From: Enterococcus raffinosus
GTDB taxonomy: Bacteria > Bacillota > Bacilli > Lactobacillales > Enterococcaceae
DNA length: 64,000 nt
Assembly: GCF_001886185.1 (NCBI RefSeq)
Contig: NZ_JXLA01000002.1
Location: 62,001 to 126,000, forward strand
Direction: 5' to 3'
Part shown: positions 63,572-64,000 of the stretch, piece by piece
How positions within the stretch are numbered: the stretch's first letter is position 1
Layout: each line of letters starts with the position of its first letter
Notes under the pieces: model-generated
The model's database searches: none
Told to the model about the DNA's origin: nothing
The model's input: the letters and a program-made list of their open reading frames with translations, nothing else
Made by a program: the position numbers and the translations under genes

Positions 63572-64000
63572 ATGTCCAGTGCACTATCCTTTGAAGTTTT
63601 TCCGCCAAATACACAAATTGGCACGGAGAAGCTGTTCAAAACCTTGAAAGAGCTGCAGCAGCTAGAGCCAGATTTTATCAGCGTTACCTGCAGCAATAAT
63701 CGCCAAACTATAGAAGAGACTACCTTGAAGGTCGCGGATTATATCCATAGAAAGCTGAAGGTTCCAACGATTGCCCACCTGCCGGCAGCCTATCTTAGTC
63801 AGTCGCAATTAGCCGAATTGGTGAAACGGCTGGATCAGATTGGGATTAATCAGATTCTCGCTTTGCGTGGAGATATTCTTCCTGATTTGCCGCCTAAAAA
63901 AGACTTTGTCTATGCCAGCGATTTGATTCAGTATGTCAAAAGAGAGGCGCCGCATCTCCATATCAGCGGTGCTTGCTACCCAGAATCGCATCCAGAGTCA
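63572..64000 (+). CDS. metF: Methylenetetrahydrofolate reductase (3' end outside window)
   Basis: The first 143 codons of a reductase that makes 5-methyltetrahydrofolate for MetE. The N-terminal barrel is evident: SALSFEVFPPN carries the catalytic Glu near the start, FISVTCSNN follows, then IAHLPA and ILALRGDILPD, and the SGACYPESHPES stretch at the edge of the window is the family flavin/substrate loop. ATG 63572 lies 3 bp after the metE stop. The two are clearly one operon. Confidence 0.93.
   Translation, partial: MSSALSFEVFPPNTQIGTEKLFKTLKELQQLEPDFISVTCSNNRQTIEETTLKVADYIHRKLKVPTIAHLPAAYLSQSQLAELVKRLDQIGINQILALRGDILPDLPPKKDFVYASDLIQYVKREAPHLHISGACYPESHPES

Overview
The window looks like chromosomal DNA from a low-GC Firmicute, most likely an Enterococcus outside the faecalis/faecium type species. 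The glycerol kinase is close to, but clearly different from, the E. casseliflavus enzyme, and the penicillin-binding protein is of the enterococcal PBP5 type. The species call is inference from remembered family sequences. No rRNA, tRNA, CRISPR array, insertion sequence or phage gene was recognised. Region 1 (1-9.6 kb): the end of a metal P-type ATPase, a PLD-family enzyme, then a glycerol cluster with glpO, glpK, glpF, an acetyltransferase and dhaK, dhaL, dhaM. The cluster has a catabolite-response (cre) element in its promoter. Region 2 (9.6-13.8 kb): an M20 amidohydrolase, an MFS transporter gene fused by an apparent deletion to the end of a C39-like peptidase gene, a DUF2461 gene and an ECF sigma factor. 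Region 3 (13.8-21.7 kb): a complete gfr locus for Amadori-type sugar-lysine adducts. It has a LevR-type sigma-54 activator, a mannose-family PTS (A, B, C, D) and two SIS-domain deglycases. Sequence matches to sigma-54 promoters lie before both the activator gene and the PTS operon, the second one inside the activator's terminator hairpin. Region 4 (21.7-27.4 kb): deoxynucleoside kinase, PnuC, an uncharacterised helical protein, an orphan histidine kinase, a hydrolase and a frameshifted deoxyribosyltransferase-like gene. Region 5 (27.4-35.3 kb): a phnD-phnC-phnE-phnE importer operon that continues into two metallophosphoesterases. It is divergent from a Crp/Fnr-family regulator, and an orphan BMP-family lipoprotein gene follows. 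Region 6 (35.5-40.3 kb): a mec-like operon of blaI, blaR1 and a PBP5-type transpeptidase with two identical BlaI-type operator cores. blaI is broken by a 7-bp tandem duplication, which predicts a derepressed operon. Region 7 (40.3-49.8 kb): sucrose and alpha-galactoside use, with scrR-like, scrB, scrA, an alpha-1,6-type GH13 glucosidase, a GH36 alpha-galactosidase and an AraC regulator. The scrB/scrA promoters are mirror images with matching operators. Region 8 (49.9-64 kb): a UDG-like protein, an HrtBA-like exporter with a TetR regulator, dapA-dapB-dapH, a two-component system, a YkuE-like phosphoesterase, a LysR regulator, metE and the start of metF. The main points for a second look are the inactivated blaI in a mec-like PBP5 operon, the paired sigma-54 promoters of the gfr locus, and the transporter-phosphoesterase operon.
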